DNA of 64,000 nt, from contig JAJHZJ010000008.1 in the NCBI GenBank assembly GCA_023548195.1, positions 2,194,232-2,258,231 on the forward strand. Direction: 5' to 3'. Position 1 is the stretch's first letter. Each line of letters begins with the position of its first letter. Made by a program: the position numbers and the translations under genes. Under the pieces are notes generated by a model, which was not told the DNA's origin, made no database searches, and saw only the letters and a program-made list of their open reading frames with translations. This document shows, in pieces, positions 23,220 through 33,612 of this stretch. Source of the stretch: Bettongia penicillata ogilbyi (Eukaryota > Chordata > Mammalia > Diprotodontia > Potoroidae).

Positions 23220-23450
23220 GGATTGAAGTGTTTACTCCAGTGGTGCAATTGAAAGACTATTGTACTTGGGATTGGGAGACCTGGATTTGAATCCTAGCCC
23301 TGACATTCAACTGGATTCTAAGGGGAAGGTCACCTCCCCTCTCTGGGTCTCAGATTGCATCATCAACTGGAAAATATTGATCACTTTATACTGCCTGTCT
23401 CACAGGACCGTGTGAGACACTAAAGTGCTGTATGAATGCGGATCCTTAGT
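23220..23450 (+). mobile_element. MIR/WSINE-like SINE
   Basis: 'gattgggagacctggatttg', 'aatcctagccctgacattca', 'ctctctgggtctcagattgc' and 'acactaaagtgctgtatgaa' are in order. Confidence 0.75.
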
Positions 23451-23843
23451 TGTTACACTTGGACAGCAGAAGAGCAGGAATTGTTCATTTTGGCTTTCTC
23501 TGGGCATTGTATAGCCTTAGTGGGAGTATAGGCTCCCACTCCGTTTGCCCACTGGATGGTTTTTTTGCATCCTTCAGGTGAAGTGCTAAATTGAGTCGCC
23601 ATGTTAGGTAAGTATGTGGAAACTGATGAATCCTTAGGTGATGCTAAGAGATTGGTTCATGACAGCATCAGAACGTGAAAAGTAGTTACATTTCTGGTCA
23701 TATTTGAGATGGGAAAACTAGAATATGGCATTCCTGAATAGGACAGTACTCTTAAACCCCTTTAAGTGTGTTAAGAGACTGGAGTAGCCTTCTCCCAGCA
23801 CAGAGTAGTATGTCCCAAATATGGATTGTAAAACACTCCAAAG
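23451..23843. other. Unannotated stretch
   Basis: Nothing recognised. Confidence 0.3.
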
Positions 23844-24020
23844 ATCATAGATTTAGAGCTAGGAGGGAACTTAGAAACCAGGGAGTTTAATTCTCTTATT
23901 TTACAGATGAGGAAACTGAGGCTCAAAGAGATTAAGGGCAGGAAAGTAATGTTTTAGAAGACATTTCATCCCAGTTCTACAGACTTCAAAACCACTGAAC
24001 TGTCCCCCCTCTATCATGCT
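23844..24020 (+). mobile_element. THER1-like SINE
   Basis: 'catagatttagagctaggag', 'ttttacagatgaggaaactg' and 'caaaaccactgaactgtccc' follow THER1 order. It is among the best-preserved copies here. Confidence 0.8.
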
Positions 24021-24485
24021 GCTTCCTCCAAAGGAAAAGTTAAAAAAAAATAAAGAAAAAGAAGAGAAAAGCTGAGAACCAGATGGAATATTTTTATTTA
24101 TATGGTATAAACTTGGACCTGTTCTTATTCCAGCCCTTCTACTGTGCTTTCATAAAGCTTTCCCTGTAGATTCAGGTCTTTATACCATTATGATGAAATT
24201 TACATCCTAATAGCCTTGTAATTCATTCTTCTATCAGTGTGGTCTTGTTCTAACAGTAGGGCTGCTTGACTCCTGAATAGGAATGTCACAAGTAATGCCT
24301 CTATTGGCCATCTGAGCCAAATAGCTGCCAATATTTGTGCCATGCTTTTCAGCTTCTGGGAAGGTTCAGTTAGAAATCTTGTGAGGTTTCTCAGCGGCTG
24401 ACGGCAGCTCACCAGCAGGTCAGAGAACCAGGCCCTGGCTGCCAGCATGAAGGGGATGGAAAGGCACACAGTATTGCTTCTTTCT

Positions 24486-24487
<2 letters not shown>
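24021..24487. other. Unannotated stretch
   Basis: A short A-rich tract (24040-24065), then non-repetitive sequence. Long minus-strand frames reach in from the microsatellite to the right. Confidence 0.3.
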
Positions 24488-24489
<2 letters not shown>

Positions 24490-24532
<43 letters not shown>

Positions 24533-24543
24533 TGAGAGAGAGA
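24490..24543. repeat. (GA)n microsatellite
   Basis: About 54 bases of GA with two single-base interruptions. It produces low-complexity Arg-Glu (plus) or Ser-Leu (minus) frames that are not genes. Confidence 0.95.
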
Positions 24544-24594
24544 TGTCTGGGCCCTGCTCTGATGTTTTTGCAGGGAGTACGTTAGTGCATAAGT

Positions 24595-24659
24595 CACACA
24601 TACACATACATACATGTGCCAGCATATACACATACATACACACATACATACACACACAC
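24595..24659. repeat. (CA)n/(CATA)n microsatellite
   Basis: Interrupted CA and CATA units, 50 bases after the GA tract. Confidence 0.9.
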
Positions 24660-24879
24660 TACAGCGTGTTTATACCCCAATCCTTAACATGGAACTCCTT
24701 TTCTCTGGCTCCTAGCCTGTTTTCACTCATACTATCAGATGCTTCTGTGAAATTAATCATAGCTTAAATCCTATATTCTCAAAAATGCTCGAGCATTCTT
24801 TTCCTTACCCTAACCCCTAGGTCTAAGAACATATGTCTTCATACTCGTAATAATAAAATTATGTCTTCATTTCATAGGC

Positions 24880-25242
24880 GGGAAAATGTTAGGTGCTCAG
24901 TTTTACACCAGGTTATCCATTCTTCCATTCGTTTTCCTTTATGTGCCACTTTTCGAAAAAATCCTATTATTTTCATTTTCATATCACCTTGATTTCCCAA
25001 TGTATTCCCTTTGTCCTACCCAACAATTTATCCATTAGAACAAAGAATAAAAAGAGAGGGGAAAGCAGTCCATCGAAACTATCCAATGTAACATTAGAAC
25101 CCAGCAGTATACCATGCCCATAGGCTTTTTTACCTCTAAAAACGGGGAGGGGGACACATTGGCATATCTTTTCCTTTGGGGTCATGTTCAATTTTTATAA
25201 GTACCCAGAATGTATAATCAGATTTTGTTGTTCATGTTCTTC

Positions 25243-25279
<37 letters not shown>

Positions 25280-25500
25280 TATATGTAATATATATGCATA
25301 TAAATGTAGTATTTTTTTTAATCTAAATCCATTATTTCTCTGTGCCTAAGTCTTGACCCTCTTCTGTATTCTTTTCCTGGTGCTTACAGATCAGTAATAC
25401 TCTATCCCTTTCATGTACCACAGTTTGTTTAGCCACTCCTTCATGAATGGGCATCTGCTGTATTTCTGTTTCTTTATGCACCACCACTTTCATAGAAGAA
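24880..25500 (-). mobile_element. L1 3' region, antisense, split by a TA microsatellite
   Basis: 'taccacagtttgtttagcca', 'ctccttcatgaatgggcatc' and 'ctgtttctttatgcaccacc' (25415-25490) align with the L1 ORF2 C-terminal copies at 4130-4260. The upstream part (24940-25210) resembles the same antisense L1 3' UTR. A TA run at 25248-25303 lies within it. Confidence 0.6.
25248..25303. repeat. (TA)n microsatellite
   Basis: Pure TA to about 25276, then degenerate TA/TG units. Confidence 0.9.
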
Positions 25501-25682
25501 AACAATAGAATGTTAGAACTGGAACCACATCTCATACAATATCTTATTTGAGTACACTGCAACCCAGAAAGGTTACCTGACTTGCACAAGATCACATTGC
25601 CAGTTAATTACAGAATAATTATTCAGCACTAAAACTCAGGTTGCTTTGATGGTCAGCAGTCTTTCTACTATATCACTAATTT
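25500..25682 (+). mobile_element. THER1-like SINE
   Basis: 'aatagaatgttagaactgga', 'ttgcacaagatcacattgcc' and 'tctttctactatatcacta' are in THER1 order. Confidence 0.7.
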
Positions 25683-25829
25683 TTTTTTTACTGGAATAAA
25701 AGATCTTCTTTATGACCTCTGCAGCATTAGAGGGGAAGTTTAGTCTAATGGAAACAATTTATAGAGTGACACATTGTCAAATCAGAAATAATTTCCTTTA
25801 TTTCCTAATCTTGACCTCTATTTCAAGTA

Positions 25830-26015
25830 GAATCATAAAATGTTAAAAGGAAGAATGAGCCTCACAAGTCATATAGTTTAGTCCCTTCATTTTACAACTG
25901 CAGAAACAAATCTAGAGAAATGTAGTGAATTTCCCAAGGTCACACAGATAGCAAGCAGACATGCTGATCCCAGATCCAGTACTCTTTCTGCTATCCCATG
26001 CTACCTTTCTGACAC
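25830..26015 (+). mobile_element. THER1-like SINE
   Basis: 'aatcataaaatgttaaaagg', 'cccaaggtcacacagatagc' and 'gctatcccatgctaccttt' follow THER1 order. Confidence 0.75.
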
Positions 26016-26574
26016 CATTGGAATCCCAGAGAACTCTTGTGGGGTTCAAAATACTAGCTTCACTGAGTAAGTGATCTCATCTGAGTGAGTCTGTTTCCTC
26101 CCTCCATCAGTACAGATTTCAACCCATTAGCGTACTTCCCACTTGAGCAGTTCTTGTCTGTGTTCTCTTATAGATTCTCACAAAAGGATATATCATTATA
26201 TTGGAGTCCCTCCTCTAGGATTTTAAAAAAACACAACATTTCGTGGATACCAATGGAGCAGTCAGGTTGTCTATTCATTATCCCTCACTCTCATTGCATG
26301 ACTGGCCCACATTCTTTACTGATCAGGTATTTCTAGAATGATAACTCTGACACTAATTCCTGGGCATGGGTGGTCATTGGAAATATGTTTGTAGCCTACT
26401 TGTTCCTACCATTCAACTCTCCATTGACTTTTCATCTCTTGGGGTTTGTGCTGTTTCTTGATTTGACTGAGGCAACCCATCAAAGTCTATCCTCAGTAAT
26501 TTTTTTAACTGCATTTAGTGAACAGACTGAGTAGGAACTAGCCTTTTCTTCTACCTTCATAAATGTGGAAACAA
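26016..26574. other. Unannotated stretch
   Basis: A frame of 83 codons (26085-26336, plus) has no recognisable domain. The pyrimidine-rich plus strand may be an eroded L2 part, but I cannot place it. Confidence 0.3.
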
Positions 26575-26575
26575 A

Positions 26576-26576
26576 T

Positions 26577-26614
<38 letters not shown>

Positions 26615-26699
26615 TATACATATATATATAGAGAGACAGAGAGACAGAGAGACAGAGACAGAGACAGAGAGAGAGAGAGAGACAGAGAGAGAGAGAGAG
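26576..26699. repeat. (TA)n followed by (GA/GACA)n microsatellite
   Basis: TA units with rare TG to 26630, then GAGACA/GAGA units to 26699. It gives spurious Tyr-Ile and Arg-Glu frames on both strands. Confidence 0.95.
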
Positions 26700-26934
26700 C
26701 CTTGTAGAGCAGGAAATATGACACCTGGATCTAGACAAATATTTTTGTTGCTACCCTAAGTACTATAGGAAAATGAAAACATTTAATGAACCAAATTCTC
26801 TGACCATTAAATGAGAAAGTGGGCTTTTGGAATATCACAATCAAAATCTTTTAAGTTAGTGAAAAATAGGAAATTCTCCCAACATTCTTTGTCTTTGAAT
26901 GATTTGTCATCCGGATTGCTGCTTCATTCCCACA

Positions 26935-28900
26935 GTATCTAAACTTTTTCATTCAGAGAGCCCAACACAGTTCTAGGCACTATGCTCCATACTAGAGATG
27001 CAGACAGAAAGCAAATAGTTATTACCCTCTGAAAGTCTGTATTCTATTGACAGGGGAAAGAATTACACAAAATGCAAAAGATATATAGATTAATTCTGTG
27101 GGACATTAAGGAAAGGATATAAGTAAGGCCTTTTGCAGGAGGTAACAATCTTAAAGAAAGCTAGAGATTCAATTATGTGCAGGTGGAAAAGGCCTGTGTT
27201 GTGGGCCCAGGGAGCAGCCTGTGCCAAAGTACAGAGACAGGAGAACATTGTGTAAGTTAGCCAGTTTGGCTGGAGCATAAAATGTGCGTAGGGAGTACAG
27301 CACAGTAAGCCATGGAAAGGTAGTCTGCAGCTAGATTATAAAGGACTTTAAATGCCAAATACAGGAGTTTCTATTTTCTTAAATATTTTATCCCCTGGGA
27401 ACTTTTTTTTTAGCAAGGAAATGCCAAGGTTAGGTCTACACTTTAGGAATATCATTTTACTTGGGTGTTGTTGAGTTATTCAATCATGTCCAACTCTTTG
27501 TGACACCATTTGGGGTTTTCTTGGCAAAGATACTGGAGTGAGTTGCCTTTTCTTTCCCCGGCTCATTTAATAGACGAGGAAACTGAGGTAAATAGGGTTA
27601 AGTGAGCTGCTCAGGGTCGCACTGCTAGTAAGTGTCTGAGGCCAGATTTGAACTCAGAAGGATGAGTCTTCCTAACACCAAGCCTGGCACCCTATGTTCT
27701 GTGACACCTAGATACCCCATTTTGCTCTCTACCTGTAAAAGGTGCCTTCAAGATGGGAGAGACTGGAGGCAGAAAGACCAGGTAGGAGGTAATTTTATCA
27801 GTCGATACTAGCCAAAAGTTGATGAGGGTGGTGGTCGTGGAGGGACAGTAATTAATATAAGGGTTGGGGTGGAGGTAGGGTTGACACAATTTGACATTAT
27901 TGGATATGAGGAGTGAGGAAGAGGGGAGAATTCAGGATGACTTTGAGAATTTGGGTTATTTGAAGGAAGAGTCGTGTTGTGTTTTTTTAACAATTCTGTT
28001 TCCCAAGAGAAATAAGGAACCTAAATGGAGGGATTTAGGGGTAGATAATAGTCTTTGACATGATGATTTGTGGTGCCTAAGGGAGATACACTTGAAAATG
28101 TAAGTATGCAGTTGGTGATGTAAAACTGGAGTCTTCTGCAAAGAGATGGTAATTAGACCCATCAGGGCTGATGAGCTCACCCAGAGTGATAGTGTAGACA
28201 GAGAAGGTCTGAAACTTAGTACACTGTGTGGCCACACAGAGAGGTGACAGTGGGTCTAGCAAAGCATTCTCAGAAGGGATGAGCAGGGAATGGGAGAAGA
28301 TCCTGGAGAAAGAAGTGTCATGAAACCCCTGAGAAGAGAGGTTTCTAAGAGGAAAAGGTGGTTAATATTGACCATGGCTTTGGAAAAACCAAGAAGGATG
28401 AGGACCGGGAAAAAGACTATTGGATATGTCAATAAAAAGAGCATAGGTAACCTTGAAGAGACCAGTTTCAGTTGAGTGATAACCTTGGAAATTCTATGAT
28501 AATAGAGAAGGAGAGGATAGAAAGTAGAGGCAGGGTATACAGAGAACCATTATCTAACAACAAGGATGTTGTAAACCTTTACTATAGTCTAGGCACTGTG
28601 TTAAGTCCTAGAAGCCTAGCTATGAAGGGAAAAGGTAGGATGATAGTGTGAGGACATGCCAGGGTCAAATGAAATGTTTTGGGGTTTTTTTCAAGGATGA
28701 AACAGACTTAGGTGTCTTTGTTTTAGGAAGAAGAAAAAGAAGCAGGTAGACAGGGAGAGACTGAAAATTATAGTGTGGGGAATTATTAAAGGGGTAAGCC
28801 AACGGAAGAGACAAGAACAAATGGGAGGAGAAGGGCTACCTTGTCATCTGAAGCTGGACAAGGAAGAGAAAATTGGACAATGGTGTCAAGGAAGTTTTGA
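26935..28900 (-). mobile_element. Long L2 LINE copy with decayed reverse transcriptase
   Basis: The 3' end lies at the left ('cacagttctaggcactatgc'). Moving right: 'gccagtttggctggagcata' (27260s), 'agagactggaggcagaaaga' (27757), 'gaattcaggatgactttgag' (27930). On the minus strand at 28262-28077 the frame reads 'SVYTITLGELISP' and 'NYHLFAEDSSF', matching L2 'SLYTLSLGxLI ... NYHLYADDSQIY'; the catalytic YADD is now FAED. Minus 28425-28290 holds 'FSKAMVNINHLFLLETS' (L2 'FSKAFDTVDHSLLLQTL'). Frames are broken, so it is inactive. Confidence 0.85.
27462..27717 (-). mobile_element. MAR1-like SINE inserted in the L2, with target-site duplication
   Basis: Antisense order 'gtccaactctttgtgacacc', 'agatactggagtgagttgcc', 'taagtgtctgaggccagatt'. 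The flanks 'cattttact' (27453-27461) and 'cattttgct' (27718-27726) differ at one base. It splits the L2 described above. Confidence 0.85.
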
Positions 28901-28924
28901 ATTCTAGAATTAGGCACGCAAGAA

Positions 28925-29015
28925 AATCACAGTGGTTGGAAGGGACCTGAGAGGTCATCTCGTTAACCCTCATGTTATGGACGGGTAGACTTAGGCTCAG
29001 TCATTCTACTTTATT
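28925..29015 (+). mobile_element. THER1-like fragment
   Basis: 'tcacagtggttggaagggac', 'ctgagaggtcatctcgttaa' and 'cgggtagacttaggctcagt' are THER1 head and middle. Confidence 0.65.
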
Positions 29016-29339
29016 GTTTTTTGATATCTCTCTCCCCCAAAAAAGATTGCCCAGTTCATTCATGTGACTTACCTCTGAAGAACCTTCAGCCGTTTCTGTG
29101 TCATACCCGCGGTTAAAAGACGTGTGAGTGTCAAGTAGCCAGTGAGAAGAGCTTCAGAGTTTGCTTTGGAGACAGTCCCCAAAGGAAGATTCCAGAAATG
29201 CCTTTGAACTCTAGCCTCATTGCTGGCTAAGTATTTGGTGTCCCCAAATTACCATGCATGTGCCTTTTAAAGTTCTGGTATGCCGATGAAAAATTCAACC
29301 TCCTTACTTGACATACCCCCTAGTACTGACTGCACTTAA
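29016..29339. other. Unannotated stretch
   Basis: Nothing recognised. It contains a few CpGs (29108-29122) but far too few for an island. Confidence 0.3.
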
Positions 29340-29665
29340 GGGAGGAACAAATAACTCAACTTTTCCTCCAGATGATCTACCTCCCTTTCTCCCTACCACT
29401 TATTTCCTACTCTCTCTTGCTTACTTTCCTGATCCCTCCAACTTTTAGAGCCCTCCCTCCTAAATTACCTTATATTTACTTCAGATATACTTATGTGTAA
29501 ATGCTATATTTATGCTGTATAGATTTTTTATGAACTTGTCTCACTCATTAAAACATAAGGTCCATGATAAAGGAATTATTTCATTCTTTGCACTTGTATC
29601 CCCAGTGCCTAACACAGCACATGGCGCTTAATAAACCCTTACTGATTGATTGATTGATTTCAAGG
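29340..29665 (+). mobile_element. L2-type 3' end
   Basis: 'aacataaggtccatgataaa', 'tgcacttgtatccccagtgc' and 'cgcttaataaacccttactg' form the L2 terminus. It ends in the short tandem tail (GATT)4 at about 29643-29658, a typical L2 3' microsatellite tail. Confidence 0.7.
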
Positions 29666-30134
29666 AGCTGAATATGGCACCAGAGAGTCTTTTAGATTAA
29701 CACATTTTGGGGTCCACAGAGCTAAAAATATTTTGTCAGGAGTAAATTAGTACGAACGAAGATGTCCAAAAACTCCAAGGCGGTCTCTCCCTCCTTATTC
29801 TCCTATTTTCATTAGCAATTTTGTTTAGAAACTTTTTTTCTGCTTTTGTAAAGGAGAGTTTTTAGTCAACTGGTCATCAGGCATTAAGAGCTCCTGGTGT
29901 CCCAGGCAAAATAGAAGTTATAAAAAAAGAGAACCTTGTGTTTAATTGTGAGACAACATGCAAGTAGCTATGTGTGGTCCAAGATATGTATAATATAACT
30001 AGGAGGTGATCTGGAGGCAATCTCAGAGGGAAGGGAGTTTTCTTAAAAACTCCTGTTATTTCATCTTATTCTTCTACTATTTTACTCTTGGTTCCTTCTC
30101 TTGAAGACTTAGTAGACAAAGGTCAGAATAGTCC
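29666..30134. other. Unannotated stretch
   Basis: Nothing recognised. Confidence 0.3.
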
Positions 30135-30345
30135 AAGGTAGCAGAGTCTGGTGGAAAGAGCTTGGCAGTAGAAGTCGGCTGTCTGGTTGGAATCTCAGTT
30201 CTGTCTGACTTAACTATCTGACCTTGAGCAAGCCCTTTTGACCTCCATGATCCTCTGCTTTGTAATCTAGAAACCTTCTAATCTCTAAACTAAAGGAGCT
30301 GGTCTTGAAGGTCTTCAAAGTACTTTCCAAACCTAGCAGTCTCTT
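30135..30345 (+). mobile_element. MIR-type SINE
   Basis: 'agtctggtggaaagagcttg', 'ttggaatctcagttctgtct' and 'taaactaaaggagctggtct' are in order. Confidence 0.7.
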
Positions 30346-30644
30346 TTGTCTATGGCAGGCTTCTTCAGGCTAGAATTTTTTTCCTAGAGAGGGAAAAAAA
30401 AAAACAACCCACAAACACATAGAAGTCATCTGAAAATAAGCATGGTATAAACAACATAAATCAGATGTTCCATCAGGGATGACAGGCAGTACTTTCACTG
30501 CAAACAATCCTTTAGAAGCAAAGCAAAGAAAGCTCCCTAGGAAGGAATATTTCAAAAAAAAGACAGATTTCAACTAAATGAGACTCAGGTGACCATCTGG
30601 ATTTGGTACAGCTGGACAGTGTAGAGAAAGAGTTAATCTGTTTC
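30346..30644. other. Unannotated stretch
   Basis: Nothing recognised. A short A-rich run occurs at 30400. Confidence 0.3.
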
Positions 30645-30920
30645 CCTGTAATATCAACTCAGACATCACCTTGTGCAGGAAGGCATTCCTGGTGCGCCCA
30701 GGTTCTTCTCCATTGACTCTAAGATTACCTTCCCTACAGGGTCCTCTTCAAGAATGAAGGACAAACATCAACAGTGTGGCTTCTATTCATCTATTTACCT
30801 ACATATGTCTTCTCATTAGAATGAAAGCCCATGTTTGGACTCTTTCTTTGTTATTTCCCACATTAAAGAGAGGTGTTATGACATAGTAAGCACTTAATGT
30901 ACGCTTGCTGTTTAATTGCG
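30645..30920 (+). mobile_element. L2 3' end with an embedded LINE/SINE tail piece
   Basis: 'caggaaggcattcctggtgc', 'tctcattagaatgaaagccc' and 'agtaagcacttaatgtacgc' are L2. The run 'tcttcaagaatgaaggacaa' near 30747 is instead the 3' tail shared by the LINE at 6100-6440 and related SINEs. Confidence 0.6.
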
Positions 30921-31174
30921 AGGTAGGCAGTTGCCTAGGACTTTCTGGATGTGGGAGGATGATTTATTTCTAGGCAGACTGCCATACTTTTTAATAGTAA
31001 TATTTCTAAATGTATATATTTCGATTCTAGAAGATTCTGTTCTTCATTACATGAAGATAGTTTGTAACGAGTCAAGTTGTATGTTACTCCAGTAAAGCTT
31101 CAGGTAAATGGAGGACAGTATAGGTAGGGAGCGCCACAGTGGCTACATTTTGAGGTCTGGCTTTGGTCATAGCA
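30921..31174. other. Unannotated stretch
   Basis: Nothing recognised. Confidence 0.3.
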
Positions 31175-31345
31175 CCGGTTGTTATGGTTGGTTGGTTGTA
31201 GTCCTTCGGTTTCAAAGAGGACCAAAATGACATCACCACGATAAAGTGAAGTTTCAAAGTGTATGACTGCAGACCAATAGGAGCTTGGAAAGCTCTGACT
31301 GGAAACAAACAGACAGACAAAAAAGTCAACCCCCCCAAAAACCCA
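31175..31345 (-). mobile_element. LINE C-terminus and 3' tail, antisense
   Basis: The minus strand reads 'VRAFQAPIGLQSYT' and then 'gatgtcattttggtcctctt', equivalent to the finger (RTFQVHIGLMTHSQ) and tail of the plus-strand copy at 6300-6400. The His residues and Cys pair of the finger are lost here. Confidence 0.65.
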
Positions 31346-32294
31346 AACCGGAAACAAATCCGAAGCGAGAGTGACTAAACATGTAATCTGAAAGGAGAAA
31401 CAGGAGACAGACAATCCAAGGAATTACCAACAATGTGTTAGTCATTTACAAAGAGAGAAGATACTGTGTCATCACATTCCACAAAACTGTGCTGCTGCTC
31501 CTGTTGCTCAAGTGAGCCTGTCACTAGAGGGTAAAATGACACTGTAAAATTTTCCATTTTAATACCTTGTTGTCAGTGTATGTTAATGTTGTGGGTGAAG
31601 CACTTTCTAAATCGAAGTTCCAGGCATTTATCTTACTTGTTTTTCAGACACAGTGCTCCATCTATGGGTGGGATGATGCTCCACTTAGAATTCTCTCCCC
31701 ACCCCCCAACTGTTCCATTTTAAAAAAGGTTTTACATACTAACATCATGATTCTACTTGAATAGGAGCCTATATAAAGTTGTTTCTCTTTATTAGCAGCC
31801 TTTTTTATTAGTATGGTTTGGAACACCAGCTGAGATAATTTAATCCTTGTGGTGGCAGTGAGGTGGGTTTTTCCCCAGGTATAATTGTCCAGCTCTGTGC
31901 TTAAGAACCAAAATGTCTTACAAAATATATTGCTTAGGAGAACAAGCATTTTTTAAAAAATTCATACATATGAAATTTTATCATGCAAAAGAATTAATTA
32001 TAAATGTTTCCCAATGCCCAAATTAAGTGATACTGTAAATTATCTGTGGTTCCAATGCGGTACATTCTTAACATTGCTTTTTTTTTCTGTTCTCCACTTT
32101 GAGGTACATAACTAGTTTAGTATTCCTCATAGCAGTCAGCAGGCATATAAGGCTGTCAATAAATTTTCCATTTTTGAAGAGATACAAATATATTCATATG
32201 CAAATAATATTATAGATACAAATAATCTCACAGAAACATACAGTAATCATTCAAATTTTCATCCAAATGTTTGAAAAGAAATTTGTGTTGTTCA
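31346..32294. other. Unannotated stretch
   Basis: No repeat family is confidently recognised. A minus frame at 31662-31949 (95 codons) has no domain. Confidence 0.3.
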
Positions 32295-32900
32295 GGTGAA
32301 ATTACTTCCTATTTCCCTAAATATCTTTCAAGACTCTCTTCAGATATCTATTTTGTGGAACCTTCTGTAACTATGCCAGGCCACAGGGTTGCCTTTCTTT
32401 TCTGAATTCCTGTGGCACTTACTATATGTTGGTATTCACTTCTATTGTCATCACTATCTATAAAGTTGGCCACCAGTTAGTAAAGTATGTTGCCACAGAA
32501 GTTCATTAAGCCATTTATTAAGGCATTTATGTCTAAAAGAGTTGTTGTCTGAGGGGCGATGGATGATCTTCAGTTGTCCCGATCTATATCTAACTCTTGA
32601 ACCAAGATGGCACCAGAGGAGAAAGTGAGGCTGGTTACCTTGCATAGCCCAGCCTCACTGAAATCCAATTCACATGCAAGTCATGGCATCATCTTTCTGA
32701 TGTCATGGTCTTCTTTGAGAATGCAGGACAAACCATACAACCTGAGGGTCAAGGGATATTCTTAGTGATGGAGTCAAAGATTTTTTGAAGTATTAAAATT
32801 ATTTGACATTTCTGTCATTAATGTATCTTTGTCCCAAATAGATTAGTTCCTTGAGAGTCAAGGATGTGTCATATGCTGTCATAAAATAATAAATTCACTG
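32295..32900 (+). mobile_element. L2 3' region split by a SINE
   Basis: 'tttcaagactctcttcagat' and 'attcctgtggcacttactat' (32325-32425) continue at about 32825 with 'tagattagttccttgagagt', all in L2 3' UTR order. The intervening SINE is listed separately. Confidence 0.6.
32560..32750 (+). mobile_element. Marsupial SINE sharing the LINE 3' tail
   Basis: 'accaagatggcaccagagga', 'cccagcctcactgaaatcca' and 'cacatgcaagtcatggcatc' are followed by 'gatgtcatggtcttctttga' and 'gaatgcaggacaaaccatac'. The body matches, in reverse, the fragment at 41075-41195. The tail matches the LINE copies at 6100-6440 and 31175-31345. I do not recall the family name. Confidence 0.6.
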
Positions 32901-32994
32901 TAAATGAGGTTTAGTAGAGTTATATTCTACAGGAATTCTTAGGAATCAAGTATTTGCTCTGCATTGTATTGGATGATTGGATGAGGATAAGCAG

Positions 32995-33165
32995 GTATAA
33001 CTCAAGATTTGGAAGGAACTTCAGAGGCCATCCAACTGAGATATTCCTAACCTGTAGCCTGTGATTGAAAGAAGAGGATTTAGATAACTGTATTTCATTA
33101 TAATTTATCTTCCTTGTAATCCTCTATATTTTATTGTGCCATACATGGAACCCTACACTGAAGTT
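32995..33165 (+). mobile_element. THER1 head plus an ancient repeat fragment
   Basis: 'ctcaagatttggaaggaact' and 'tcagaggccatccaactgag' are THER1. 'cctgtagcctgtgattgaaa' onward belongs to a second old repeat that resumes after 33380 ('ccataggcttcactaaactg', 'ataagaacccctcatttagt'). Confidence 0.5.
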
Positions 33166-33372
33166 AGGATGACACGCATAGAAATGTGACTTTAGACACA
33201 GACTAACTGTATGACCCTAGACAAGGCACTTAACCACCTTCTGCTTCAGTTTTCTCAAATGTAAAATAGGAATAACAGCATCTACCTTCCAAAGTTATTA
33301 TGAGGATAAAATGAAATCATATTTGTAAAGTACTTTGCAAACTTTAAAGTGCTATATAAATATTATTATTAT
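33166..33372 (+). mobile_element. MIR/WSINE-like SINE
   Basis: 'aactgtatgaccctagacaa', 'gcttcagttttctcaaatgt', 'aaagtactttgcaaacttta' and a terminal (ATT) run are in order. It interrupts the ancient repeat on either side. Confidence 0.75.
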
Positions 33373-33439
33373 AAAAATAACCTTCTGAGATGGGGGGTCC
33401 ATAGGCTTCACTAAACTGTCCAAAGTGATCCATAATACA

Positions 33440-33612
33440 GAAAATGGATAAGAACCCCTCATTTAGTCTAACTCTTTCATTTTACCAATGAGGAAACTGA
33501 GGGTCAGAGAACTTAAGTGATTTACTTAAGGTCCTGCAGAGTAGCATTTGAACTTAGGTCTTCTGATTCCAAAGCCCTGGCTTTTTCAGCTGTCACATTG
33601 TCTTTGAGGCTT
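33440..33612 (+). mobile_element. THER1-like SINE
   Basis: 'cattttaccaatgaggaaac', 'tttgaacttaggtcttctga' and 'tcagctgtcacattgtctt' are in THER1 order. Confidence 0.7.

Noticed and set aside
24200..24657. 151- and 82-codon minus-strand frames
   Set aside because: Their length comes from crossing GA and CA microsatellites, giving Ser-Leu and Met-Cys-Val runs.
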